DNA of 64,000 bases from Misgurnus anguillicaudatus (taxonomy: Eukaryota; Chordata; Actinopteri; Cypriniformes; Cobitidae), in the NCBI RefSeq assembly GCF_027580225.2, contig NW_027395277.1, positions 1,364,001 through 1,428,000 on the forward strand. Reading direction: 5' to 3'. The notes under the pieces were generated by a model. It did no database searches. It was not told the origin of the DNA and was given only the letters and a program-made list of their open reading frames with translations. Made by a program: the position numbers and the translations under genes. How positions within the stretch are numbered: the stretch's first letter is position 1; every line of letters starts with the position of its first letter. This document shows positions 48,801 to 59,185 of the stretch, one piece after another.

Positions 48801-51800
48801 TGTTCTGATCATGGGTTTGTAGATAAATTGTTTTCTGTGTCATAGAGTTCAGAAAGCTCTGAAGGATCAGTGATAGTTCAATACAACCTGAAAGATCAAC
48901 CAGTAACAAACCAGCTTCACTTCTCCCTTAAACCAACTGAGGACACTGGGTAACATAAACAAAGCACAGATTCATCCTGATTCAGACTCATTCAACAACA
49001 CTCAGATTCATTAAACTTTTCGTTGATGTTTCTGCAGGTTGTCCGTCCATCGATTGGTGGCCCGGTCTCTGATTCGCTGTCTGGAGCAGGAGGAGAGGAC
49101 ACGAGGTGTAGATGTGGATGATATCAGGAGGAGGATGGTGGAGATCAGTGTTGAAGCAGGAGTGAGCAGTGTTCATACAGCCTTCATTGCCATTAATAAA
49201 CACAACAGAGAGGCTGTGAAAGGACCTCTGATACAGAGAAGAGTACCAACACAAGGTTCGTCATTCTAAACACATTATAAATGTTAAAAATGTATTGCTA
49301 GAGCATGCTACAAAGACTGTAAACTATGTAGTACTGAATTGAAGGGTTAAATCGTTTTCACCATTTGTGTGTTCAGGATTTTTTAGGGGACCCTAAAACA
49401 GGTGGGCGTGGTTTCAGCCTTTAAGAGTAGAAAGCCTGCCTTTTTTTGATAGCTTGAATTTTTTTATCATTTAAATTTATCTGGGAGGTTAATATCACAT
49501 TTTACTGTGGTGTCACAAACACATTTGATATCTGACTTTACAGGTACTTTTATATATTTAGTGATTTTAGGTATGTCAAGTTTAGCAGTATTAGTTATAG
49601 TATTGTTATAACTTTTCCTGCTGGTAACTGGTGGTGTGTTTGTGTTTTAGAGATGCGTAGATGTTCAGCGGCGTATGCAAGTAAGAAAACACACATTCAC
49701 TATGTACATCTTAAATGTGTTAATAGGGTTTAGCAGCGAGTGTTTTTTAGTAACTGGTTGTCTTGTGTATTTTTTAGAGAGGTTATTAAAATCTCCACAA
49801 TTTAATATCTGACTTTACAGTGACTTTAATATTTAACGATTTTAGGTCTATGTATGGCATGTTTTGTATGGTAGTTTTGTTATAATATTTCCTGCTGGTA
49901 ACTGGTGGTGTGTTTGTGTTTTAGAGATGCGTGCATGTTCGGCGTCGTATTGCTACAAAAGTAAGCAAACACACAGTCATTATGTAGATCTAAAATGTGT
50001 TAATAGGGTTTAGCAGCGAGTGTTTTTTGTAACTGGTTGTCTTGTTTGTGTGTTTTTTTTTTTAGAGAGGTCCAAAAGATCATTGAATTCTTCAAGTAAG
50101 AAAAACTCTCAGTCACTGTACGGAGATGATCCAGAGCTGCCAACTTCTGAGTTCAGCTTGGAGTGAGATTTTTTTTTGGGGGGGGGAATAATTTTTTATG
50201 TAAGTCCTAACCATTTGCCAATAGATAATAGTGTGGACTTTAGCTATTTCTGTGTTAAATAGTTGGAAAAGACTGCGTTAAAATGGTTCACAATACAAAT
50301 CGAATCATATTTTAGAAATTAAATTGAAATAAAAGCTTTTACTGAGTTTAAATGCCTGAGATTAGAGTCTTTACCATTATTTTATACAATTCTATTATGC
50401 TTTCCTTCTGATAAAAGTTCCTTCCAAAAAAGTTCTTAAAATCTAATGAATACTGGTCTCTGTAAAATGTATAACTGCAGATAACAGCAGCTTTGATTCA
50501 GTTTATCCATTGAGAAAGAGAAGCGTAAAGGGATGATTTGTGATTGGTGATAGAGAGACTGTCACAATCAAATAAACCAAATGAGTAGTTTATATTAAAC
50601 TTAAGCAACAGATAATGTGTATGTCAAGACCATATAATTATATTTCGTATATATTATTGTTTATAGATGTCAAATATCAATTGACTTTTTTCTCTTTTAT
50701 TAAAACCTGTCACCGCAAACATCACGCAGGCTTGTACTGCTTGGAAACATGCACACGCGAGTGATGGTTGATTAAAATTGCTGTTTTCTGAGGGTATCTG
50801 CGTGTGTGGAATCCGGGCAATTCTCTGCTTTTCATCCAGACCTTGACGCTTTGTGTGTTCGACTGGTGCGGAGCTGACTGATCGGCGTATGACATCAGAG
50901 TAACGCGAGAGCAAAGGTAAAGGCGGACCCTTTTGTAACATTTCGCATTGCTCTCGCGGTACTCTGATGTCCTCGCTGCCGAACTTCCTGCGCAGCGCCA
51001 CATAAAGTGAAATGCTCTTTGACTCTTTGCAGCAAAAGTACCAGCAACATGAGAAGTGGTGGCACCTAAGACAGTGAAGGTACGCTAAAATATAAAAGTG
51101 TCAGTACTGCGAGCACTGGTTTAGCTACTTACATCGTGCTTTGCTCTTTCACCATCGCGCAGCCGCGCACTCGCTCTCTGTGGTTTGTAGCTGGCGCTGC
51201 ATCTGTAAACAATAACTCCACCTTCTTTGATTTGATTGGCCTTCGCATCATTTTGACTTTGACGAGCGCTTTATGCTGTTTGAGGCACGCCAGATAGAGA
51301 TAGGCGATTTACAGTATTTACAGTTAGGTATATTATTATTTCATGTATTTTATTAAACTCAATGGGAATCTCAATGGTGGGCACGAGCCTGCGTGAGAAA
51401 ATGGATGTGTGGCGTGAGAGCGTGAGAATGGGGTTAATTGCGTGAGTCTCACGGTGAATGCGTGAGAGTTGGCAGCTATGGAGATGTTCTTGTTATCTGT
51501 TTATTTATTAATTTGTCCTGATATAGTTATTTAAGCAATATCGCTCGAGTAGGAGTGTGATATAGCTCTATATCATCACGGCTGTGATTAGGCCAGAGGC
51601 ACGAGGCCGCAGGCAATCACAGCCGTGATGATATAGAGCTATATCACACGACTCCGAGAGCGATATTGCTTTTATACAACAGTTCGACGGCACACGTTTG
51701 AAAAACGAAAACTAGAAAACAACAACGGAGTTATTTTAAAAGCCTCTTTGTTTGAGAACTACTTCTTCCGCCACGGATTTGAGGGCGGCCAGAATGACAG

Positions 51801-54800
51801 GTAAAACTTTCGGCTGCTTTGAAGCTCATAACAACTCAATGGACGGAAAAGCCGTTTCTTTATATTACTGTTTCTTGGTCACAAAGTGTAGTTTTAAGAT
51901 TAGTTCAGTCGAGAATGTATATGTATTATATTTAAATCTGCAGTCGATTAGTAAAGATAGCGCCTGTTTGAACGTTTGCTTAGTGAGATTCGGTACGAAT
52001 GAGAACCAAAGCATGAGCGTGTGTTCACTCGCCCCGCTGACCACCGCCCTCTCTGGGCTACATTTCTGAAAGGGATTCCCCGGCTCTCATGTTGGCCTTG
52101 TTTGTTTATGATGATCGTCAAAATGAGATCAAATCAGCAGTATTTGGTGTCATGATCAAACTTGTACTTGTTTTTTTATTCATATTTAGTGTCTTGTGTG
52201 TTGTTATTGTTTTGGCGCGAGGTAAAAGTTAATAAAACTATACTTGTGAAACGTTACTATTGCTTTCTCATGTATTCTTAACGCGATACGAGCACTCGAT
52301 TATTATTATTAAACTTTGTTCTTGTCAGTACTATACAAAACGGTTTTTATAAGTGTCAGAGAGATGTTTTTGCATGCTGCTTATAAATAACGTTATACCA
52401 GTGGCGATATCTCCAGAGGTGTCAAGTAACGAAGTACAAATACTTCGTTACATTACTTAAGTAGATATTTTGGGTATCTATACTTTACTTGAGTAATTAT
52501 TTTTCAGACGACTTTTTACTTCTACTCCTTACATTTTCACGCAATTATCTGTACTTTCTACTCCTTACATTTTAAAAAATCGCCTCGTTACTTCTATTAA
52601 TTTCAACTTGTTTTCTTTTTTACATTCCGGCTTGTCATCGTTAAAAAACCTATCTTGATAAATTGCATCATCCAGATGAAGGCGATTGTGGTTGGATGAG
52701 AAGTATAAACATACACCATTCCGACTCCCTATTGGTTTGTACGCAATCCCCGCCCCCCAGCTGACTGCAGATGATCAAAAGTTTGTTTGATAGCGCTGCA
52801 CAGAGAAACGTAAAAGAACCGCGAGAGCGATTAGAAAGCATGCAGAGTGTCTCCCCTCGCGATGCTTTGATATCATCCGCTATCTGTTTGTACCGTAACA
52901 GAACGCGGCATCTGTCTTCAAATGGAAAAGTACGAAATAAAACTCGCGCACTTTCAGGTCAGTTCACATTCACAAGCCTGTGTAAATGTATAGCTGGCTG
53001 CTGACACCAACTCATCTGTGTAACAATACCATCATGTAACTTCAGTTGTTCAACTTAAATGACATTGTGCTGCGTTGCGTTTTGAAGCATGGCAAAGATA
53101 TCTAACGTTATGCTAAAGTCATTGTTGTTTTGTATATGTTAATAACTGCCGTAAATTTTATTTGCATTAACAAAACCTACTTAGCTGAATGCTTGAGTGT
53201 TAAATCAATGAAACACATAACCATACATACCAACTTTTGCTTTTGTTAATAGACATCAGCTTTTTCCTTAAACCTGACTTTTAATTTACTTTATTTCTCC
53301 AAAATTGTTTGGATTTATACTGACTAAAGAAAAGTATACAAAAGTCCATTAGCTACACAAGTACAGATGCAGAAATATAAGCTATAATATATAATTGCAT
53401 ATTTGTAGTTTGTGTTGCTGTCAAAATACAATTATAAATGATAACAATAGCATATTTGTATTCTCACACATACTATAGTTGTGTGTGATTTTGTTGTTTT
53501 TTAACTAAAGAGGGCACCACTGTAAAAGTTTGGCCACCAGCGGCACTGCTCTGAAGATTGACTTTTTGCACCATTACAATATTTATAGGCAACTAGTCAT
53601 TATATCTTCCTCTCTATGGAACACATGTTAATGCTCAGTAGTACATATATGGTTCTTTAATGCAGTTGTTATCAAACATTTTTTGCGGCCTCCCTTGTGT
53701 ACAGTGGATTGACATAAACATTCTAAAACTTAAAATTTGAATTAAACAAAACATATTAAATTATACAATTTATTGCTTTTGTTTAGTAGCCTTATTTTTC
53801 TGAGGTTTAATTACACAGAATTTATAATAAAGTAATGTATTTCATAAAATATTATAAAACTGGGGCCCCTGGCACCATCTGGCGACATCCAGTTTGAGAA
53901 CCACTGCTTTAATGTATTTGTTTGCATTGTATTGAAATGCGTTCATTTTTAATGGGCATATGTGGTTGAAACAGATAGCCTAGTGCAGGGGTAGGCAACA
54001 TGGAGTGCCGATGTCCTGCAGTGTTTAGCTCCAGGTCTAATCAAGCAGACCTGAACAAACTAATAAAGGTTAAAGTCACCTGAAACTACAGGTAACCAAG
54101 GTTTTATAAGGGTTGGAGCTAATCTGCAGGACATCGACACTCCAGGACTGACGTTGCCTACCCCTGGCCCTAGTGCATCCCAAATTTTTTAACATTAACA
54201 TTTTAATAACACTATAGTTATTATGGCCTTTAGAAACATTTTTTAGAGGAGATAGGGTAGTGCCCAAAAGGCCCCTGTGGTGCGGCCTAGGCTGTTTTCT
54301 CTAATGACATTTTTTTCCTTACATTACTTTTACTTTTATACTTTAAGTAGTTTTGAAACCAGTACTTTTACACTTTTACTTGAGTAAAAAGCTTGAGTTG
54401 ATACTTCAACTTCTACAAAAGTATTTTTAAACCCTAGTATCTATACTTCTACTTGAGTAATGAATATGAATACTTTTGACACCACTGGATATCTCATAAC
54501 ATGTTTTAATAGTCACGTCACGATAAAGTAAATGATCAATGTCCACATTTAAAAGCTGCGGGGCTTACCTGCAGTTCCACGGTGTTTTCGCGTTCTGATA
54601 AAAGATATAGCTCCAGAAAAAAACGAGTGTTTATATTCCTCTTTCCAAGTGTTAAGCGTCCACACGATGTGACAAGACATTTCTCCCATTAACTTTAACG
54701 TAACATCCAAGAGCGCTGATCTTTGACGGAATAATACTTCTGATTGGGGATTCACCGACTGATTTATGAGCTAGTAAACTAATGAGACACACACACGGAG

Positions 54801-56177
54801 AGTGATTCACACAGCGCGTCTGTGTTTTTCCATTCAGAGATGAGCCTGCTTAGGACCTCCATTCACTAGGTGGCGGAATAATACGAAAGGTGAAGCGGTT
54901 ACAGTGCCGTTATCAGTACAATATCGTATAGCTCTTAGCCAATCAGATTCGAGAACCAGAAAGAACTGTTGTATAAATTTAAATATATCAGGACAATAAT
55001 ATATTTATTACACCTCTCAACACTCAGCATAAAGAAATGTAAACATAAAAGACAAAATAATCTGAATTCAACTTTGAATTAATTATTTTAATACAGATCC
55101 ACATACAATAACAAATAACTTTGTGTATAAAGTTAAACAAGTTTATATTTGGTAACTTATCAAGATATTATTTCAGAAATGTTTCAGGCTGAATCTGATT
55201 TTATTCAGTTTTTGAATTGTTCAGACTAGATTAACAGTTTGTTACTAATGTTTAGTAGTTTATATGTGAGAGAATTTACTGTATTGCATTGTTGTATTTG
55301 TGTTTTTTCATTTAATTAAGAAATTTCATATTTCTCATAGGTCTGATGGATGTTGCACCTGCACGAAATCAGTTAACAAGTAAGACTATAAATAAACACT
55401 CACTAATCTATCTGAAACACGAACCACAAACCTCTTTTTGGTTAAACATCGTTTTTATTTACAGAGGTCAAAAAACATTTTTTTTTAATTCTAAAAGCAA
55501 GTCTGTACAATCTGACCAGAGAAGCTTTCAAAGCAAGCAAGACGTTACTGAAAACACAAACACACAAAGATCTTTACATCCAAATCTCATTTGTCACACA
55601 TTGTTAGCTTGACAGAATGAGCAATGTTTGTATTCACCAGAATCTAATCCTGAGATGAGCTCTGATCTCCATGATGATCCTTTACTTCAGCTGATTTCTC
55701 TACAAAAAGCTTCAGGCTGCTGGGAACTGAACGCTGCTTTGGCTCGAGTGTTTGGAAAGACTGAAGATGAGCTGACCAATCAGAAACCAGCACAGGTGTG
55801 ACATATGATTCAACATGATGAAATAATGAAAGATGATAATAAATGCATGTGTACGGTGTGTGTATTTGTGTTTACAGGTGGATGGGTCAGTGTGGGCCAC
55901 TCTTCTGTCTCTCATCTGGTTATACGGCTATAAAATACAGCAACAGATTGAGTGGCAGTTTGTGGCCATGAAGGCGGCGTCATGGATCGGCTCTCAGAAC
56001 GGTGAGATCTCCAAACCAGACGACATTCATCAGCAGATAAAGAGACGTTTGGTCAAGTATTAAACTAAAGTGATGTGTGTGTTTGTGTGTGTTTCAGTGG
56101 TCAGTCTGTCTCAGTGTGTCTGTGATGGGAATCATTTACTGGGATGTCAAGTCAAAGAAGAAACTTTGAGAATCTGA
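45809..56177 (+). CDS. vwa5a: VWA5A-like protein, tandem copy 4
   Basis: Fourth paralogue, most divergent in its linker. Exons: 45809-45851, 45992-46194, 46440-46662, 47044-47207, 47294-47408, 47495-47670, 47764-47852, 47939-48083, 48225-48304, 48400-48514, 48616-48774, 48846-48949, 49038-49255, 49651-49680, 49925-49960, 50066-50095, 55341-55379, 55641-55795, 55878-56001, 56098-56177, giving about 775 residues. Start MMNCCGLVTTEKLP. The VWA core reads LIDRSGSMECLMHN, with Ile and Leu before the MIDAS where copies 1-3 have Val and Met. The acidic/basic linker exon of copies 1-3 is missing, replaced by four symmetric micro-exons. The C-terminal exon 55641-55795 has six extra codons (SDLHDDP region). 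A 5.2-kb intron full of transposons separates 50095 from 55341, so inclusion of the two exons beside it is the least certain part. Confidence 0.86.
46680..46995. repeat. Minisatellite in intron 3, copy 4
   Basis: About eight units of the 'atttacagtaacacacaag' minisatellite. Confidence 0.88.
49490..49960 (+). repeat. Tandem duplication carrying two micro-exons in copy 4
   Basis: Two direct repeats of roughly 270 bp share tgactttaca, cctgctggtaactggtggtg and gtgttttagagatgcgt. Each contains a phase 1-1 micro-exon (49651-49680 encoding MRRCSAAYA, and 49925-49960 encoding MRACSASYCYK). The third micro-exon at 50066 is preceded by part of the same sequence (ggtttagcagcgagtgtttt). Confidence 0.82.
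50135..51477. mobile_element. 1.34-kb inverted-repeat element
   Basis: Left end AGCTGCCAACTTCTGAG; right end cgtgagagttggcagct. Inserted 39 bp after micro-exon 50066-50095. No coding capacity recognised. Confidence 0.6.
51533..51671. repeat. Large palindrome with perfect 35-bp arms
   Basis: 51555-51589 (starting GTGTGATATAGCTCTATATC) is exactly complementary in reverse to 51615-51649. Less perfect pairing extends outward (gcaatatcgctc against gagcgatattgc). The 25-bp loop is GC-rich. Could form a long cruciform or hairpin. Confidence 0.88.
52413..54488. mobile_element. 2.1-kb element with 6-bp target duplication
   Basis: Left end CCAGAGGTGTCAAGTAACGA, right end tacttttgacaccactgg. Both ends contain 'ctttacttgagtaa' words. 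Flanked by ATATCT at 52407-52412 and 54489-54494, a 6-bp target-site duplication. Confidence 0.78.
53986..54166. mobile_element. 181-bp hAT-like MITE, nested
   Basis: Ends CAGGGGTAGGCAAC and gttgcctacccctg, with inner gatgtcctgcag/ctgcaggacatc. Flanks gcctagtg and gccctagtg suggest an 8-bp duplication with one added base. Confidence 0.82.
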
Positions 56178-58108
56178 AGACTTCAATGTTTCTACTTCCT
56201 GTGATGTCAGCAGACCAGATATCTCTTATGAATATTAAGTTCATTTACAGTATTAGCTGTTTGTGTTTTTGCTTTTCAGAAAAACATGTTTTAGACATAT
56301 TACTGTTTTTTCTTGTCTAGCAGTGTTTATATTTCAGTTCAGTTATTAGAGATGTTGGATTAAGCTTTAGTCCCAGACTAGACTGAATGTGTGAGCTGTC
56401 CTAACTGAACACAGATTGCATCTTAAAATATATCAGTGTCATTGTTTTGTCTCAAGATACACACCAGTGATGTGTTTGAAAGGATTGTGTTTAAAAACCA
56501 CTTTTAATAAGAGTCTAATGAGACTTCTTAGTTTAAGACATTTTTTTACTTTTGAAATGAAAATTAACATATCTGAAAACCTTTATGTAAAACTGTTTGT
56601 TATATTTTAAATGTTTTCAATTAAAATGTTTGTACCCTAAACTGATACATGAGGTGAAGTTATTAATGGTTTATTGTACAACAGAAATGTTTTTAATATT
56701 ACTCACTAGTTCATAAAAAAAATTCATTATTTTGATACTAAAACAATTAATGTTTTGTCTTAAATGTTTGACACTTGACTTTGTTTTTATTACATCATAT
56801 ATTTCTTTTTTTGTTTAATGCATTAAATGTAATATTATGTACCCTATTCTAAAATATAGTTACACTATTTTTAATATTTTATTTATGTGTGTTAGTACTG
56901 CATTAGTTTTTATGAGTATTTGAAACTGCCAGTAAACTGCTGAATATTAATTAGGGTGCGCTGTCATTGGTTACGTTCATTAAGGATCCGCCCACGATAT
57001 TTAATTAATATTCATGAGCGAATCTTTTGTCATACGCACAACCAGAGTCATATAAAGAGAGAGTTACGAAACGCTTTGATCTCGCCGCCGCGCGGTCACG
57101 TGATTCATGTAACGTTCTACAGTTCCTAACCAAGCAGGGCTGTCAATCTGTTTGCATAGGTTTTCAGCTATTTTAGGTAAATATTAGCTTGTAATGTGAA
57201 TTGATCACTATACTTACTATGTTTATAACGTTTTGTTTTACTTAGGGAGTGATGGAAATACAGAAAATCAGTTAATAAAGATAAACAGTTAATGATGACC
57301 CAAAGATAACTGTGGTTATCTATACCAACTACAGCAACACAGTTTATCTTTTATTTTTATAGCAAAAATATGGCTATATAAATGGCTATCAATCTGCTAA
57401 AAACATAATTCCTACACTTTTACTATATTAAAATCACAAAAAAGATCGCCAACGCGGTTATTTGTAACAGTGAAGCATAACAGAAACACACTAAATTCAT
57501 ATTTAATTGTATTTATAGTAGACATTAAATGTTAATAACATTATACATGATTTTCGAGGATACATCACTCGTATTACTTACCAAACACAATGAAACACAT
57601 AGCAGCATTGTGAAGCAGTGTGACTTTCTTATAAGGCATTAGCTTGTCGCTGTTGCCCCCTAGTGTTACTCGTAATATATAAAAAAAGATAAGTATAAAG
57701 TAGATGGCCACCAGTAATAAAATATTAAACCATTAAATCTATATTATTCACACATTATACACAACTCATTAAAATATAAAAAAATTCTAGTTATTATTAA
57801 CGATAATCATTACCTACAGCAGAGTTCATAAAATATCACTGTTGACTATATTCATAAAATGTCTGAAAATGTAAAGAGAAACGGTAATTTCATCGATTTA
57901 CCAGCAGGTGCCATTGAAATGAATGGGCTTCAGTGCTGCGTTTGGAACTATGCGTCACTACCGGTCACTACATGACACGCTGTTACTTCCGCATTCCATT
58001 CTTACAACGGTCGTCTATGTGAGTGTCGTAACTCTATTTTTATACGACTCTGCGCACAACTATGCGCACAACCGGCGCAACGTCATAGAATGTCTCTGAA
58101 CAGGTTCA

Positions 58109-58813
58109 CGCCCACTTTTGGGGGAAATCGCACTAGACGTTCCATTGGCTTCCATTCAAAATAGCGGAACAAAGCAACGTTTTTAGACAGCCGGCAGTCG
58201 TAAATAACTTATGAAATCACTCAGATTAAACATGTTGAGTAATTATCTGTCCACCCTGCCGGCCATAGAGCGCGAAAGATAAATTAACATATTTAATTTG
58301 GTCAATATAAAAACATGTCTCTTTCATTCTCCCAGCATCAAATTTGTGTAACAACGCTCCCTATTGGCCAGAGGTGTCTTACCCGGACATTAAACACGTA
58401 CCTCATCAAGTCAACAGGGAAGCAAGTGAATGATTTTACTTCGTATTTGAAAGTTACTTCGTATTTATTTATTATGTCTTTATATTTAGAGTAATGAGTG
58501 CCCTTTTCCGTCCAGCCATACAACTAACTGGCTTACCGATATTTCCAGCAATCACTGGATGGCGTTGTTACACAAAATTTGACGCTGTGAGAATGAAAGG
58601 GACATGTTTTTATATTGACCAAATTAAATGTGTTAATGTACCTTTCGCGCTCTATGGCAGGCAGGATGGACAGATAAATACTCAACATGTTTAATCTGAG
58701 TGATTTCATAAGTTATTTACGCCTGCCGGCTGTGGAAAAACGTTGCTTTGTTCCGCTATTTTGAATGGAAGCCAACGGAAGCGCTGCTTTTTTTATCCCC
58801 CGAAAAGGGGCGG
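58109..58813. mobile_element. 705-bp foldback element in the copy 5 promoter region
   Basis: Arms of about 230 bp (58128-58357 and 58563-58790) are inverted copies, for example gcttccattcaaaatagcgg against ccgctattttgaatggaagc, and gtcaatataaaaacatgtc against gacatgtttttatattgac. The tips carry cgcccacttttggggg and ccccgaaaaggggcgg. Confidence 0.86.
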
Positions 58814-58980
58814 TGACGAAATTTACAGTCAAGTTCCCGGATGTTCGAAATGTTTCCCACACGAACTCAAATCGTCATCGTCACATTTAAACTCTTCCTC
58901 TGAAGCTTCCAGCTCTGATTTATTCAGTTGTTGGTGTTTCTCTCTGAGGATTTTTGACGACTGAGGTTCGTGTTTGATGT

Positions 58981-58992
58981 ACTTTCACTTTG
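58981..58992. promoter_or_regulatory. ISRE-like motif in the copy 5 5' region
   Basis: ACTTTCACTTTG, identical to the copy 4 motif and again a few bases after gactgaggttcgtg. One change from the GAAANNGAAA core. Confidence 0.3.
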
Positions 58993-59185
58993 ACGACAGA
59001 ATTCATAGCTGTATGTTTATAATGTATATATTTACACATTTGTCTTCCGGTTTATCTTATTAATGTGAGTTAATAATGTGTTTAATGTAACGAGATTTTA
59101 TAAATGATCTTCTCTAGACCGCAGTTTGTATTTACAGTAACCTGAAGTGAAGTTTTATTTCCTTTATCTTCCCTGTTGAGTCAGA

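Larger units (their letters stand above)
51673..54975. mobile_element. 3.3-kb element with TATACAACAGTTC termini
   Basis: Left TATACAACAGTTC and right gaactgttgtata are inverted. It encloses the element at 52413-54488. The sequence outside both ends is also partly inverted (tttgtcctgatata against tatatcaggacaa), so the true boundaries may lie further out. Confidence 0.5.
50096..55340. other. Transposon-filled intron in copy 4
   Basis: A 5.2-kb intron with at least four elements: 50135-51477, a hairpin at 51533-51671, 51673-54975 with 52413-54488 nested in it, and 53986-54166 nested again. No transposase or other gene was identified; short reading frames such as that at 52771-53004 have no recognisable similarity. 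The splice path across it is inferred from frame. Confidence 0.65.
56178..59185. other. Spacer and promoter region between copies 4 and 5
   Basis: AT-rich 3' flank of copy 4, then a promoter-like block at 56940-57060: tgaatattaattagg, ATTGG at 56966-56970, ggatccgcccacgat, and TATAAAG at 57051-57057. It is split by about 1.8 kb that includes the palindromic element 58109-58813. The block resumes at about 58860 with aactcttcctctgaagc, gactgaggttcgtg and the ISRE-like motif. No other gene was seen. Confidence 0.6.

Noticed and set aside
50654..51003. Two overlapping minus-strand frames of 93-115 codons
   Set aside because: They sit in the transposon-like element 50135-51477, overlap each other in different frames, and show no known domain.
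52771..53004. 77-codon frame inside the nested transposon
   Set aside because: No recognisable transposase motif or similarity, and it lies in a non-autonomous element.
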